In this document: positions 1-10,131 of the stretch, piece after piece
Numbering within the stretch: position 1 is the first letter of the stretch
Layout of the letters: every line of letters starts with the position of its first letter
Origin: Ustilago trichophora
Taxonomy: Eukaryota; Basidiomycota; Ustilaginomycetes; Ustilaginales; Ustilaginaceae
NCBI GenBank assembly: GCA_900323505.1
Contig: OOIN01000013.1
Span: 186,001 to 250,000, forward strand
Direction: 5' to 3'
DNA: 64,000 nucleotides
Notes under the pieces: model-generated
What the model saw: the letters and a program-made list of their open reading frames with translations, nothing else
What the model was told of the DNA's origin: nothing
Databases searched by the model: none
Translations under genes and position numbers: made by a program

Positions 1-705
1 CGGCATCGAACGGGCAAGACCTCTTTTGATGGTTCCTACATGTAGAACTGTATGTGCACACGCACGTACGACGGCGCTCGACGTTCGGCAAATGCGACTC
101 AACGCCCGTGCCTCGTCTTTTTTTTTTTCCGCATCTTACTTTGAGCGATCAAGCCAACTTTCTTCATGTAGCAAGAAGGCCCCGTGACACGATGCACTCG
201 AACCTCGACCCTGCTTCACTTGACCGTCTGAGATTCCGGGGTGCGAGAGAGACTGTGAGTAACGCTCGGCCCTGCGCGATCGTAAAGAAAACTCAGCATG
301 ATACTGAAAGAGGCTTCTGTGACGCCACACCGTGATACACCACTGATGATGAAGAGACTGTGCCGCTCTCGAAGGATCGAAGCGGTCGAGTCTCATCCGC
401 CATCTCATTCCCCGCTCGAAAATGCGCAAGTGGTGACCATCAGCACCCTATCGAAGCATTGATGCGGGCTCGTCTTTTCGAAACGCCACACTGATCCAGT
501 GGCGCTCATGTCTGCGCTCCAAGAGACGGACCAGCTTGGCCGAGCGGCAGTTTCGACATCCGTGTCCCTGCATATATCAACCATGCTTCTCCGCTGCCTT
601 GGCGTTCCTGGTCGACCCCACCTTCTCCAGTCCCCTCCCCTCAGCTCCTCCCCTTTCTGCTCCATTCTGCCGACTACGAGCGCCTCGTTGATACACCTCG
701 TCAGC
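1..705. other. Upstream region of the first gene, no gene seen
   Basis: No ORF here looks coding. The 200 bases before position 706 are pyrimidine-rich, as is usual for fungal promoters and 5' leaders. A short T-run lies at about 117-128. The reading frame of the next gene stays open upstream to a GTG at 499 and an ATG at 508, so part of this stretch could be coding if the gene starts earlier than I chose. Confidence 0.5.
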
Positions 706-3120
706 ATGTCTTCCACCAACCCTTCCGCACTGGACAATCACCGCTTCGACAAGCGCTACAACGTTGGACCGACCCCTTTTCCCGTCATCATGTCAAAATC
801 TGTCCATCGCAAAACCTCCATCTCTAAACGGGACAAGCTCAAACAACTCGACGCACTCGCGTTCAGCGGCGCCAGCTACAACAGCTCCCGCGCCATCTCC
901 TTCTCTCCGTCTTCTCAAAGCGCGTCCCAAGTCGATCCCGATCTCTTCCGCAAAACAAAAAGCGACGACCTTGACGACGCCTCTCTGTACTCTGAGGCCT
1001 CAGCAGAGGGTGCCGGCGGCCACTGCCCTACCATGGACCTCGGTGCTCCCTTCAGCCCACTGTCGATGCTCTTTGAGGGCATTTTGGCCGATTCGCAGTT
1101 GAGGCAGGGCGTCAACGATGTTTGTCAAGATGACAGTCCGTATCCCTACAGCCCAGCTTCGGCGGATCATTCCCGGGTGGCCTCACAACAACAATGTCCG
1201 GGAGCTGCTGTGGATAGGAAGGCAAATGTTCAGAGCAAGTCTGACTTCCCTTCTCCATCTACATTATCGTCAACAAGTCTTGCTACACCCGACTTGTCCC
1301 CCGACGATTTTTCTGGGGATAGCCTCGATCAGGCTCTGGCAGAGCTGAAGGCGCAAAAAGCGCTGTCAGAATCCAGGCCCAGACACGGCTTCGAAATTGC
1401 GGCCCTAGGCCCAGAAGATAGCTTGCTGCTTGGCTCGTGTTTCGCCTCTCCTACTGCAAGCAGGCCCCCTCGTAAACGGCCCATCTTGACAGAGGTGTCG
1501 GAAAAACAGACGGGTGATGGAATCGAGGAGGGTAATTGTTCGTACAACTTGACAATGCCAGGAGGTGGACCACTTCTAGAACCTCCGGGTGGATCTGATA
1601 GTAGCTTAAGTCCGTTCTGGTACTCTCCCCCGGTATCGACCCAGCTCATAGCACCTCCCACCTTGAAGAAAGAGATTCAACTCAACGTCATCCCTCCTCC
1701 ACGTCCGCCTCGGCCCGAGCATTGCAGCATCACCCTCGCAGATTTTGGCGATGCCAGCAGTGCCGTCTGCAGCCCGTACGCTTCGGCTTCTCCCTCCTTG
1801 AAAGCCTTGCGCAAGACTCCAGCCGCATATCTTCACCCTCACAGTAGATCGAGCGGAGGTAGCAGCATCTGCATTGTCGACAAGGTCAAAACGAGGCAGC
1901 TGGGTGACTTCAAGCTAGCCCCTGCGCCGTCGAAAGGGAATCGTCTTGTACCTGATGATAGGAAACATGTGGATAGGAGCAGCACGGCTTCTGTGCTGAG
2001 TTTCGTTTCTGCTAAGTCGAATTTGTCTACTACCAAGATTCCTGAATATCCTGCTACTGATAAGCTCAGTGGAGGTGATGCAGAGGAGAGACTGCCAGCA
2101 TTGGTCGCGCCAAAAGGCGACCCAAAGCTGCAAAGCAAGGCTAGACCGCTAGCGAGGGATCGGCTTTGCCCTCCATCTGCAAGCCGAGCACCCCTTCCGG
2201 AATCAATCGACCTCCCCGCACCCGAAGAAATCCCACTCGAAATCGTTCGAAAGCCATCCTTGGTTTCCAAGCTCTCGCTAAGCTTGAGGCGTGGCAAGGA
2301 GACTAAAGCAACGCTGATGGGTGCAACAGATTACAGCAAGCAATCCTCTTCGGGTCTGAGCCCGTACGACACTACAGTGACACCTTTCCCACTCTCTTCT
2401 TCAAACTCTTCTTCCGTATCTCCTCGTCGTGGACCCAGCTTGCCATCCTCATCGCCAAGAAAGCCAAGTATAAATTTGGTCCACACGACGAATCCAAACC
2501 CGAACTTGAATCGGTTCCGATCGACCAGCCTCACCACAAACCACACTGTCATTCAATCTAGACCTTCAACCGCTTCATCGCCCTGTCCACCATCGACCAC
2601 GCTCACACGCACAGGTAGCCGTCTACGTTCTTACAGCTCAGCATCCAAGCTCGACCCCAACACTTGGCATCTACGACCATTCACCCCCCTCCTCCACTCC
2701 GCATCATCCTCACCACCTCCTACCAACCACAAACGCACACCCAGCACAACCTCACACTACAACAACACTACCCAACAGCATTCGCTTCTCCCTCGCAAAT
2801 CATCCCTCAAACGCAAACCCAGCATCAGCAGCAGCAGCCTATCCTCCTCCTCCTCCCATACCACTCGGGCTCACATCGTCGATTCTGCTACGAGCCTCGT
2901 CATGTCCAGTCGCAAAGTCACTTTTGGCGAGGTGCAGGAGATCAACAGCCAACAACATGAGATATCCTCAGGACAAAGTCAGTTCAAGTACGAGTATGAG
3001 CAGGAAAGAGAAGAGGAAGAAGCGCGACAGGTGGAAGAATTGCAAAGTACAGCATCGTTTAAAGGCTTTGGATTCGGGACTTTTTATCACTTGGGCCTGT
3101 CTTGGGGTCGTCGTGCTTAA
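706..3120 (+). CDS. Ser/Pro-rich protein of unknown function
   Basis: An open frame of 804 codons from the ATG at 706, which follows a pyrimidine-rich leader. An in-frame ATG at 508 would add 66 residues of low-complexity sequence, so I prefer 706. I recognise no domain. The protein is mostly disordered, with Ser, Pro and Thr tracts and long Ser runs near the C-terminus. It has scattered basic patches (KSVHRKTSISKRDKLK near the N-terminus, SLSLRRGKETK in the middle) and an acidic, Glu-rich segment close to the end. There is no signal peptide or membrane segment. Such composition is common in fungal regulatory or scaffold proteins, but no function can be assigned. The frame is intact, unlike several genes further right. 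It converges with the PAAF1-like gene. Confidence 0.75.
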   Translation: MSSTNPSALDNHRFDKRYNVGPTPFPVIMSKSVHRKTSISKRDKLKQLDALAFSGASYNSSRAISFSPSSQSASQVDPDLFRKTKSDDLDDASLYSEASAEGAGGHCPTMDLGAPFSPLSMLFEGILADSQLRQGVNDVCQDDSPYPYSPASADHSRVASQQQCPGAAVDRKANVQSKSDFPSPSTLSSTSLATPDLSPDDFSGDSLDQALAELKAQKALSESRPRHGFEIAALGPEDSLLLGSCFASPTASRPPRKRPILTEVSEKQTGDGIEEGNCSYNLTMPGGGPLLEPPGGSDSSLSPFWYSPPVSTQLIAPPTLKKEIQLNVIPPPRPPRPEHCSITLADFGDASSAVCSPYASASPSLKALRKTPAAYLHPHSRSSGGSSICIVDKVKTRQLGDFKLAPAPSKGNRLVPDDRKHVDRSSTASVLSFVSAKSNLSTTKIPEYPATDKLSGGDAEERLPALVAPKGDPKLQSKARPLARDRLCPPSASRAPLPESIDLPAPEEIPLEIVRKPSLVSKLSLSLRRGKETKATLMGATDYSKQSSSGLSPYDTTVTPFPLSSSNSSSVSPRRGPSLPSSSPRKPSINLVHTTNPNPNLNRFRSTSLTTNHTVIQSRPSTASSPCPPSTTLTRTGSRLRSYSSASKLDPNTWHLRPFTPLLHSASSSPPPTNHKRTPSTTSHYNNTTQQHSLLPRKSSLKRKPSISSSSLSSSSSHTTRAHIVDSATSLVMSSRKVTFGEVQEINSQQHEISSGQSQFKYEYEQEREEEEARQVEELQSTASFKGFGFGTFYHLGLSWGRRA

Positions 3121-3171
3121 GGCTCTGTAAACATACATTTCTGTTTTTTGGGGGTTTGATATGCTCAAGAG

Positions 3172-3173
<2 letters not shown>

Positions 3174-3203
<30 letters not shown>
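3174..3203 (+). repeat. Poly-T tract (30 T) downstream of gene
   Basis: A run of 30 T begins 54 bases after the stop codon of the Ser-rich gene, in the convergent space before the PAAF1-like gene. It may lie in the 3' UTR or near the transcript end. Its length is likely variable between isolates or reads. Confidence 0.9.
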
Positions 3204-3500
3204 CATTGTTGGCGTGTCGGAATGAGTGACTTGGCTACAGATCGGTGTAGGTGTGTCCTGGCGACACATGTCTTTGGCAATCTAAATTAAAACACACCGC
3301 TGTCTCTACTCTTCATTGCTACCACCCTATCAAGGCGCGATTCGTGTGATCTGAACCTTGACCTGGACCCGGTCTGAAATCAGCACCTTCCTCGCACCTC
3401 ATCACATCAAGCCTTGACCAGCATTCCAGTGAGAAAGCACTTTGACCGGTTCAACCACACACGCGCATCTTGATCAAAACCACTGCGATTCCGCTATAGC

Positions 3501-5132
3501 TCAGTATCGCCTGACCGCGCCCTCAGCACCAGCAATAACAGTCCGACCCAGCCTATCCGTACCAATCCAACTCGTCTGGTCGCAGTCCCATCCAGCATAT
3601 TCGTGGACCACCTTTGGCGCGTTTCCATTCCACGATTCCTCCGTTTCCATACTGGCCTCGAGCGATGCACGGTACGGCAATCCGTCCTGAGTTGCCACCA
3701 GCACCTGCAGCCCTCCTGTCTTGCTGTCGTCAGATCCGACGAGCTTAAGACTGTTGATCTCGGCATTGTTCCTACGCCACGCTGTGACCAACCCCGCCGG
3801 CGCACCGTTGTTGCTATTCGTGGACGACGAGAGATTACGTCTATCCCAAACGGAAACAATACCGTTGGCAGTACCCGTTACGACGGTGTGATTCTTCACG
3901 TCGATCGCCGTGATTCCCGCAGTCAGTGCTTGAGTCCACAAATCGGAAGCACTTGGCGGCTCACCCGGTGGGAAGGTGTATTTGGCCGAGGTGCTTGTCG
4001 CTGTCGCCGTGCGAAGGTCGAAGCTCTGCCATGAGCCAGAGGCCAATCCGACGACAAAGGTGCTGGCTTCTTCCTCACCATCCCCCTCCTTGGGCAGAGC
4101 TAGACAGTTGACTGCAGAGTACCGATCGCTACCCATGAGTCGGACCTGTTTGGGAGCTGCCACATCCCACAATCGCACCGAGCCGTCCGCTCCGGCAGTG
4201 AGAACATTCTTCCCCCTCCCGATGATCCCTGCGGTCAAAACCGCTCTTTTGTGGCCTTCTAGTGTACGTGGGTTGTCGCCGGTGAAAGGATCCCATATTC
4301 TGCAAGTTAGATCGCTCGAAGTCGACAGAACAACCCTGTTGCTCGGGAAGAATTTGACAAATCTCACATCCCCCACGTGGCCTTTGAGCGCAGTCTTCTT
4401 GCCCAATCTCGATTTGGCAGCATTGACGGAAAGTCGAATTCGTGCTTCGATATCCCACTTTTTCTCTTCGGGATCAGGGGACTCGCCGGAGAGAATGTGT
4501 CGCTCCTCCTCGGTGAGAGACTCGATGGCGGAGGTGCGTGCTTCCGTAGCGTCAAAGTCGGATGCTAGGCGACCGGTGTATAGCGCTCCTTCTGAGCCTC
4601 CAGCGACAAACAGGTCCAGCTCGTCGTCGCCAGTCCCGAGCGAAAGATCGAACGCATCGATGGTAGGATAGTTGGTATAATTGTCGTTGACTTTGGACGT
4701 TCCCACGGTCGGGAGGAACTTTGTGAGCGTTTTCTTGGGGAATCGTACCTGAACACCGGAATCTAACTCGATATAGGGCTGCAGAGACCTCGCAGACCTG
4801 ATGTCTGTCTTTTCTCCTTCTCGTTGCGATGGAGACGAAGTCTGCGTGAGTCGCAGATCCAACCAGCTCCCTGACACCCGGCTGACGCGCAAACCGTTGG
4901 TTGGACCACCACTCGTCTCGATATCTGCGATCTTCACCCCACCCTGCGTGTCCACATCTTTCCCAGCATCCTTCGTCTGCTGCAGTGCAAGCTTGACGTG
5001 TACACTGGAGGAAGGAGCGTTGGACGAGTAGTAGGAGAGCCAGACTTTCTCACCGGCAATCGTGGACGAGGAGACGTCGGAAAAGACTTCCGCGTAGTTG
5101 GGCTGAACTGAGATGTAGGGTACTGCCGCCAT
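3501..5132 (-). CDS. WD40 protein, PAAF1/Rpn14-like proteasome assembly factor
   Basis: A 543-residue open frame with a clear ATG. The N-terminal half is not a clear repeat region. The WD40 region begins around residue 250 with a GHVGDVRFVKFFPS segment, followed by SSDLTCRIWD, LEGHKRAVLTAGI and ADGSVRLWDVA, and a later TANGIVSVWDRR blade. The extended N-terminal region followed by a GHxGDV..FFPS blade resembles PAAF1 (yeast Rpn14), which binds Rpt ATPases and acts as a chaperone in assembly of the 19S proteasome base. The segment EERHILSGESPDPEEKKWD just before the propeller also fits that family. WD40 proteins are hard to tell apart, so the specific assignment is likely but not certain. It is last of three consecutive minus-strand genes. 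Confidence 0.72.
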   Translation of the reverse strand: MAAVPYISVQPNYAEVFSDVSSSTIAGEKVWLSYYSSNAPSSSVHVKLALQQTKDAGKDVDTQGGVKIADIETSGGPTNGLRVSRVSGSWLDLRLTQTSSPSQREGEKTDIRSARSLQPYIELDSGVQVRFPKKTLTKFLPTVGTSKVNDNYTNYPTIDAFDLSLGTGDDELDLFVAGGSEGALYTGRLASDFDATEARTSAIESLTEEERHILSGESPDPEEKKWDIEARIRLSVNAAKSRLGKKTALKGHVGDVRFVKFFPSNRVVLSTSSDLTCRIWDPFTGDNPRTLEGHKRAVLTAGIIGRGKNVLTAGADGSVRLWDVAAPKQVRLMGSDRYSAVNCLALPKEGDGEEEASTFVVGLASGSWQSFDLRTATATSTSAKYTFPPGEPPSASDLWTQALTAGITAIDVKNHTVVTGTANGIVSVWDRRNLSSSTNSNNGAPAGLVTAWRRNNAEINSLKLVGSDDSKTGGLQVLVATQDGLPYRASLEASMETEESWNGNAPKVVHEYAGWDCDQTSWIGTDRLGRTVIAGAEGAVRRY

Positions 5133-5512
5133 AGTGACGGCTGAGAGCTCGTGATGCGAGAGCTGAGGTTGAGAATATGGTGAAAGGTAAGAGGGGAGGA
5201 TGGAAGTTTTGGAAGGAGGCTCAGTTTAGGTTGGAACCGCCGCGTCACTGTTGGAACGCAGGAAATGCAGTCGCAATTTTACGGATCTCGGATGTTGGAC
5301 CACAGAAAGTGGAGCTGCACCGTGCACCTTCACTTCTTCGATTTGCTCTCTGTCCAACAGACCTTTCATTAGACCCATCACTGTGGAAGGGCACATCAGC
5401 ACATCGAAAGGACAAGGTATCCACAGGAGATCAGTCGTGACCTTTTTGCAGTCAATTTTCTGGCAATTGTCCAAGAAGCACGTTGTTGCAGGTTGTATTG
5501 ACTAAGGCCGAG

Positions 5513-7795
5513 TTAGCGATGCGACTTTGGCCCCTTGTAGGCAAGCACCACAACATCCCCTTCCCGCCTCTTGTCCTCATGCATCGCCGAGTTCCAATAC
5601 CTTGCCACCTCTCTGTAGCCTTTGAGACTCAACAGATTCTTCAGCGTCCTGGTATGCCCCGCCTTTCTTGACCCTTCCTTGAGCAGACTCTCAAATACCA
5701 CAAGATGACTTGGCCAAGAATGCCTCCAACCTTTATCCCACGGATTGTCGCCATATTCCAGAGCGGCAGGGGGAGCGGGAGGATACTCGGTATCTACATT
5801 GTAAGCAAATCGATCGACGAGATACTTGATTGGGTCGTGGTAGAAGAAATCGCTCTGGTCCCAGTATTCCACTTTGCGCTGTGCCAAAGTCATCTCTGAA
5901 CGAGCTGGGGGTGGAGGGCATTGGATGAACCAGCTTTTCTCGACAAGCGTGCGGTCGTGCAAATGTGTAGCCCAAGGGGTGGAATGACACGGCATGAGGA
6001 AGCCAAAGTTGTGGATGCGTCCAAAGCCTGGTCCGAATTCCTCAGCTTCGATGAGGGATGGATTGAGCTGCTGCTTACGGTAGATTCGGCACAATTCGGC
6101 GGGGACCTGTTCTTGCGCGACCGAGTGAATGGTGTTGAGGTAGATCGCTGCGATGGGCTGCAAGGTGAGCAAGATCGTGCGGAGCCATAGTGGAAGAAGG
6201 TTGATTGAACGCCAGAGTTGCTTCAGTGGGCTCGCTGGTTGCTCGAATACCGCCTTTATGCGTGGAGTGTCGGCGTATGAGGCTGCCAATCCTGAAGCAG
6301 CATGGATCGTAAGGGCAGGCAGTAACGGTTGCAGGAACCTAAACTCCTTATGACCCAACAGCGAGTACACGGCCACTGTGACGCAGACGAGCTTGGCCAG
6401 TGATCGTCTCGCATCTACCCCCAGCGCTAAGACTCCATTCCCTACACCTCGATGCTGAAGCGCATCTACTAGTCCAAACAGCGTAGCAGGGAGCCAAACC
6501 GTACACAGCACTGGCACACCTTGAGTGAGATACCAATGCCAAGGGTTGGCTCCATAAAAGATGCTCAGGTTCGCCACGACATTCTTGTGCAAAAACGAGA
6601 CCAGGCTGAGTGCCGGCAGAATCGCGCCTCGTCGGCCGTGCGGTGCTTGATTGGCGAGATGGTCGTAAACGGTATCCACCGCCAGTCCGAGTCCAAGCGC
6701 TGAGAAGCCGACCGTTGCTACGGTGCGGACAAGGCTTCCTGATTCACCAATCACCTCGAGCATAGGCAAGAGGGAGCCTTCCTGTGTTTCAGCTTGTTCA
6801 TCGATCTTGCTCTGCTTGTTCTGAGCAGTTGCCGTGGACTCTCGATTCGAGTTGGGCTTCAAGCAGCGCAGCTGGCGAACAAGCAATTCGCCAACTAGAT
6901 ACATCCACAGTACGCCGTTCGTAGGTCGCAGCAGGCACGCCAACGCAGCGAGCAAAAGACTCTTCTTGAGCACTCGATCGTAGATCATCCTCGAAACCTG
7001 TTTCTGGTCGAATTCTCTGTCTTCTTGCGACTGCTCATCCCACTGCTCCTTTCTGTCCTTCGGCGCCATCTGCTGCCATACACAACTTGGACCTTGAAGC
7101 GCCAACAGCTTTGCTCGCTCTTCCCGAGTCGAAAACGCAAAGACATCGAAGCGTTGCGAGTAGAACGGCACATAGGGCCAGTAGAAGAGCGCTGCTGCTG
7201 TGATGGCTGCCTCGGTCGAGTTGCTGAATGTCCTTGTCGCCGTATACAGGCTGTAGAGATTCGAAAGACCGACGAGAGTTGCGAGCCATGCAACCGTCGA
7301 TCCGCCGATACGATGCGCCAGTCGGAAAGTGTAAAAATCGCCGACGGCTGCAAAGACTGCTTGCTGGAGTCGAGGAAAGAGGATGCGCAGATAGGTTTGG
7401 TCCAGACTTGTAATCTTGAGCAGCATATATCCGGGTACAAAGAGTAAAGGGTGGAGGATGGATCGAACGGGACCGTTGACGAGGTTCCGCGCCGCCGCGG
7501 TGAGGTAGGAAGCATTGGCAGGTGCAGGGGCGACATCGCTGCTGCTGGACCACTCCCAGCTCTTGAAGCCGTATCCAAAGACAAGACGGTGTGCGATTTC
7601 GGTGGTCTGGTAGTGCTCATCGGGCTGAAAGAATGTACGTGTGATGAGAGCGTTGAGGAGGCGAAAAGTCAGGAGGAAGACGAAGAGAGATCCGAGGTTG
7701 ACAGGCGAGCGATGAGCTTTCGCTGCGGGAGCAGCAGGTGCTGCATCTGCACCATCCTGAGGTGGCAGTGGCCGCGAGCGGTTGCGTAGCTCCAT
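5513..7795 (-). CDS. GPI10: GPI mannosyltransferase 3 (PIG-B/GPI10, GT22)
   Basis: A 760-residue multi-pass membrane protein of glycosyltransferase family 22. PIG-B/Gpi10 adds the third mannose to the GPI anchor precursor in the ER lumen, using dolichol-phosphate-mannose. The diagnostic luminal motif with an acidic pair is present near residues 55-82 (TFFQPDEHYQTTEIAHR, then GYGFKSWEW). Further right are the family motif GHKEFRFLQPLLP and the C-terminal segment FLMPCHSTPWATHLH, which separates PIG-B from ALG9, ALG12 and SMP3. Several hydrophobic helices lie between. The start follows a cytosolic Pro/Ala-rich tail and leads straight into the first helix. The frame is intact. It lies between TFB2 and the PAAF1-like gene on the same strand; spacing suggests separate transcripts. 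Confidence 0.93.
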   Translation of the reverse strand: MELRNRSRPLPPQDGADAAPAAPAAKAHRSPVNLGSLFVFLLTFRLLNALITRTFFQPDEHYQTTEIAHRLVFGYGFKSWEWSSSSDVAPAPANASYLTAAARNLVNGPVRSILHPLLFVPGYMLLKITSLDQTYLRILFPRLQQAVFAAVGDFYTFRLAHRIGGSTVAWLATLVGLSNLYSLYTATRTFSNSTEAAITAAALFYWPYVPFYSQRFDVFAFSTREERAKLLALQGPSCVWQQMAPKDRKEQWDEQSQEDREFDQKQVSRMIYDRVLKKSLLLAALACLLRPTNGVLWMYLVGELLVRQLRCLKPNSNRESTATAQNKQSKIDEQAETQEGSLLPMLEVIGESGSLVRTVATVGFSALGLGLAVDTVYDHLANQAPHGRRGAILPALSLVSFLHKNVVANLSIFYGANPWHWYLTQGVPVLCTVWLPATLFGLVDALQHRGVGNGVLALGVDARRSLAKLVCVTVAVYSLLGHKEFRFLQPLLPALTIHAASGLAASYADTPRIKAVFEQPASPLKQLWRSINLLPLWLRTILLTLQPIAAIYLNTIHSVAQEQVPAELCRIYRKQQLNPSLIEAEEFGPGFGRIHNFGFLMPCHSTPWATHLHDRTLVEKSWFIQCPPPPARSEMTLAQRKVEYWDQSDFFYHDPIKYLVDRFAYNVDTEYPPAPPAALEYGDNPWDKGWRHSWPSHLVVFESLLKEGSRKAGHTRTLKNLLSLKGYREVARYWNSAMHEDKRREGDVVVLAYKGPKSHR

Positions 7796-8000
7796 GGCGG
7801 GTTGTGAATGCCAGCTTTACTGCTTGGAGTCCGGGCGAGTGGAAGATGGTGAGGGTGACGGATGTTAAGAAGAATGCGTTCAAGGGTCCGTTTCGGATTT
7901 GTGGACATCCTCCACACGGTGTTGGTCTCGTGTCTGCATCTGCATGCCACATGATTCGAGACGCGACCGCCGCAAGATGAAGCTCTTGAAATCATCCAGC

Positions 8001-8024
8001 CTTCACGTTCATCTTCACGTTCAT
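8001..8024. repeat. Tandem 12-bp repeat in GPI10 promoter
   Basis: The 12-mer CTTCACGTTCAT occurs twice head to tail, about 210 bases upstream of the GPI10 start. Each copy carries a CACGTT core. It may be a duplicated regulatory site or simple slippage. Confidence 0.5.
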
Positions 8025-8144
8025 CTTCCTTTTGCCGACTCAGTACGTTTGGCACCACAGCAGCACATTCGAACGCACGTTGGGACCGAGTGCTAGCATC
8101 TCACTGATTGTACACTGAATGGTATTGCAACGCTGCTGAGCCGT

Positions 8145-9620
8145 CTACGCCCTTCTACGTCGAATATAGTCACGCACAGGCTCGTTACCCGCCTCGTCGA
8201 CAAAGAACCTTCTCTTGGCTTCATCCTCCCACACCAAGACACCCAGCTGCTTGGCATAGTTTCTCACCTCTTCGAAATCAAACTGACTCGTGAAATCGGT
8301 GAAGAGCGATCCAAGATTCTGCTGAACGCGATTCTTCTCTCGCTCCCACAACCTGATCTGATCCGACACCGTGACGGGCAGCAGCGGATCGTTGCGATGC
8401 ATCTGGACGTGGGCGTGATGCGTGAGATACGTAATGATCTGTTCTGCCGTGATCCCATTCGCCAGTGCCGACTTGACCGAGTCGCGCGTAATGGATCCAA
8501 CGACCAAGTTCGGGAATCGAGCTTTGATCGTCACAAACAGAGACAGTACTGCAACTCGAAGCGGATTCGAAGTGTAGGCATAGAGTCGGTAGTTGGTCTC
8601 GAGGATGATGTAGCCTCGTTCTTCTTGCTCTGTACCGTTGCTCGAGAGAAGCGGGATGGCTGCAGAGGAGGTGAGCGTGGTCGCAAGACGGGTTGGGTAG
8701 AATCGCCGGCTCGAAGCTTTACGTTGATAGACAAGGCCGTAGTCACGGAAATCTTCGAGCATGTGCAGCTGGGTCTCTGGCAGCTCTTCGGTCGAGTAGT
8801 CTCTTCCGAGCTCCAAGCTGCCCAGCATGAATAGAAATGCCAGCACTTCGACCAAGTCCATGTTCCTCTCTTCCGCCATATCCAGATACTGCAGTAGCAA
8901 GTCCCAGAGCTGCGTGTTGACGTCTTCTAACAAGAATTGAAATCCTCTGCTGGTAATGTTGAGTCCGCCGCTCGAGCTGGAACTGGACCTTGGCTGCATC
9001 AGGTTGCTCCTCCGCAGCAGATACAGCACAGGTTCGCGTGGAGTGCTCGAGTTGTCGCTGCCGACCATATAGTGCAGGATCGTTTCCCATTTTGTTCGTG
9101 CGTACTCATCCAAGAAAGCCACATCCACCGCATTTTTATCCTCTGTATCGCAAGGTACGCCAAACGACCTATGCTTTCCTCCACCTGTGAGTGCCCTACG
9201 CATGCCATCCGTAAATACCGCATTGAGCAGCAAGATCTGTTTCCCCGCTGTCGTTTTGAGCTGAACAATCGACAAACGAAAGAGCTTGTCCACTGCCGCA
9301 TCAAAGTCTTTGCGAGCTTCCTTCTTGATCCATGCTAAGAAGTCATCAGCTGCCAGTGGGACGTCAAGAAACAGCATATGCATGATCAGCTGACGTGCCA
9401 ACATGGGTAGCAGTCGGAAAATGGCGAGACACGATGCGGGCTTCTCGTAGAGCCGGATTAGCACGGATCGCGGTTGGCGGTCGAGAAAGTCGTCGATGGT
9501 TTCCGCTCCGATGCCGGCTGCTCTGGAGTGTTCTGATATGGATAAAGCATTGTTGGAGCCACTCTTGGCAGTGGATGTGACACCTTGGCCTGGTCCTGGT
9601 GTATGACGCTGGTTCGACAT
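8145..9620 (-). CDS. TFB2: TFIIH subunit TFB2 (p52/GTF2H4)
   Basis: A 491-residue protein from the ATG at 9620; the open frame runs a little further upstream but without another ATG. It matches Tfb2/p52, the TFIIH core subunit that binds and stimulates the XPB/Ssl2 ATPase in transcription initiation and nucleotide excision repair. Visible signatures are the N-terminal FLDRQPRSVLIRLYEKPAS segment, the following LPMLARQLIMHMLFL helix, and the C-terminal region with LWEREKNRVQ and a final winged-helix-like segment ending in RDYIRRRRA. Length fits the family. The first 35 residues are low complexity. It is divergently arranged with DPH2 across about 510 bases and its frame is intact. Confidence 0.93.
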   Translation of the reverse strand: MSNQRHTPGPGQGVTSTAKSGSNNALSISEHSRAAGIGAETIDDFLDRQPRSVLIRLYEKPASCLAIFRLLPMLARQLIMHMLFLDVPLAADDFLAWIKKEARKDFDAAVDKLFRLSIVQLKTTAGKQILLLNAVFTDGMRRALTGGGKHRSFGVPCDTEDKNAVDVAFLDEYARTKWETILHYMVGSDNSSTPREPVLYLLRRSNLMQPRSSSSSSGGLNITSRGFQFLLEDVNTQLWDLLLQYLDMAEERNMDLVEVLAFLFMLGSLELGRDYSTEELPETQLHMLEDFRDYGLVYQRKASSRRFYPTRLATTLTSSAAIPLLSSNGTEQEERGYIILETNYRLYAYTSNPLRVAVLSLFVTIKARFPNLVVGSITRDSVKSALANGITAEQIITYLTHHAHVQMHRNDPLLPVTVSDQIRLWEREKNRVQQNLGSLFTDFTSQFDFEEVRNYAKQLGVLVWEDEAKRRFFVDEAGNEPVRDYIRRRRA

Positions 9621-10131
9621 GGCGGCAAGGATGTCTCTTGACGAGATGCTTTGGTTGCTGCTAGGGCTCAGCGGCCCGGGTACGAGTGAAAGTGCCTTAG
9701 ATGTGCATCCGGTCTGGTTCAATGAGTGTCGAACTGCCAAGCGAGCACAGCGTACCCGTCAGATTGGGTCAGGGAACTTGATAGCGCCGGTTTGATGTCT
9801 CGATGTCGATGAAGAACAGAATGAAGAAGGATGGAGGGTAAGGATGTGTCATGTCTTCTTGAGCTGAGCCGTGCCGAGCGACTCGCCTCCACACCGCTAA
9901 CCTCCTCATTTCCGATTTCCGAGTCAAAAGGGTTTGAGGCCAAGATTGATAGAGACGAAGAGAAGCACGTTTTCCCACAACAATCAGACTCAATCAATAT
10001 TTTGGCCGACAGTGACATTGTCGAGAAGAAAAAATTACAGAGAAAGGGTCTTCTTCTCGTCCTTCTTTCCTCAACTCAGTACCATTCCTTGACCCTGCAC
10101 CAATCATCGAAGCATTCTCTACAGGCTTGTC
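9621..10131. promoter_or_regulatory. Divergent promoter region of TFB2 and DPH2
   Basis: About 510 bases separate two divergent start codons, so both promoters must lie here. I see no gene and no clearly recognisable regulatory element. The stretch next to DPH2 is pyrimidine-rich. Confidence 0.6.

Noticed and set aside
499..705. N-terminal extension of the first gene
   Set aside because: The longest frame begins with GTG, and the added residues are low complexity and overlap a pyrimidine-rich leader; the ATG at 706 is preferred.
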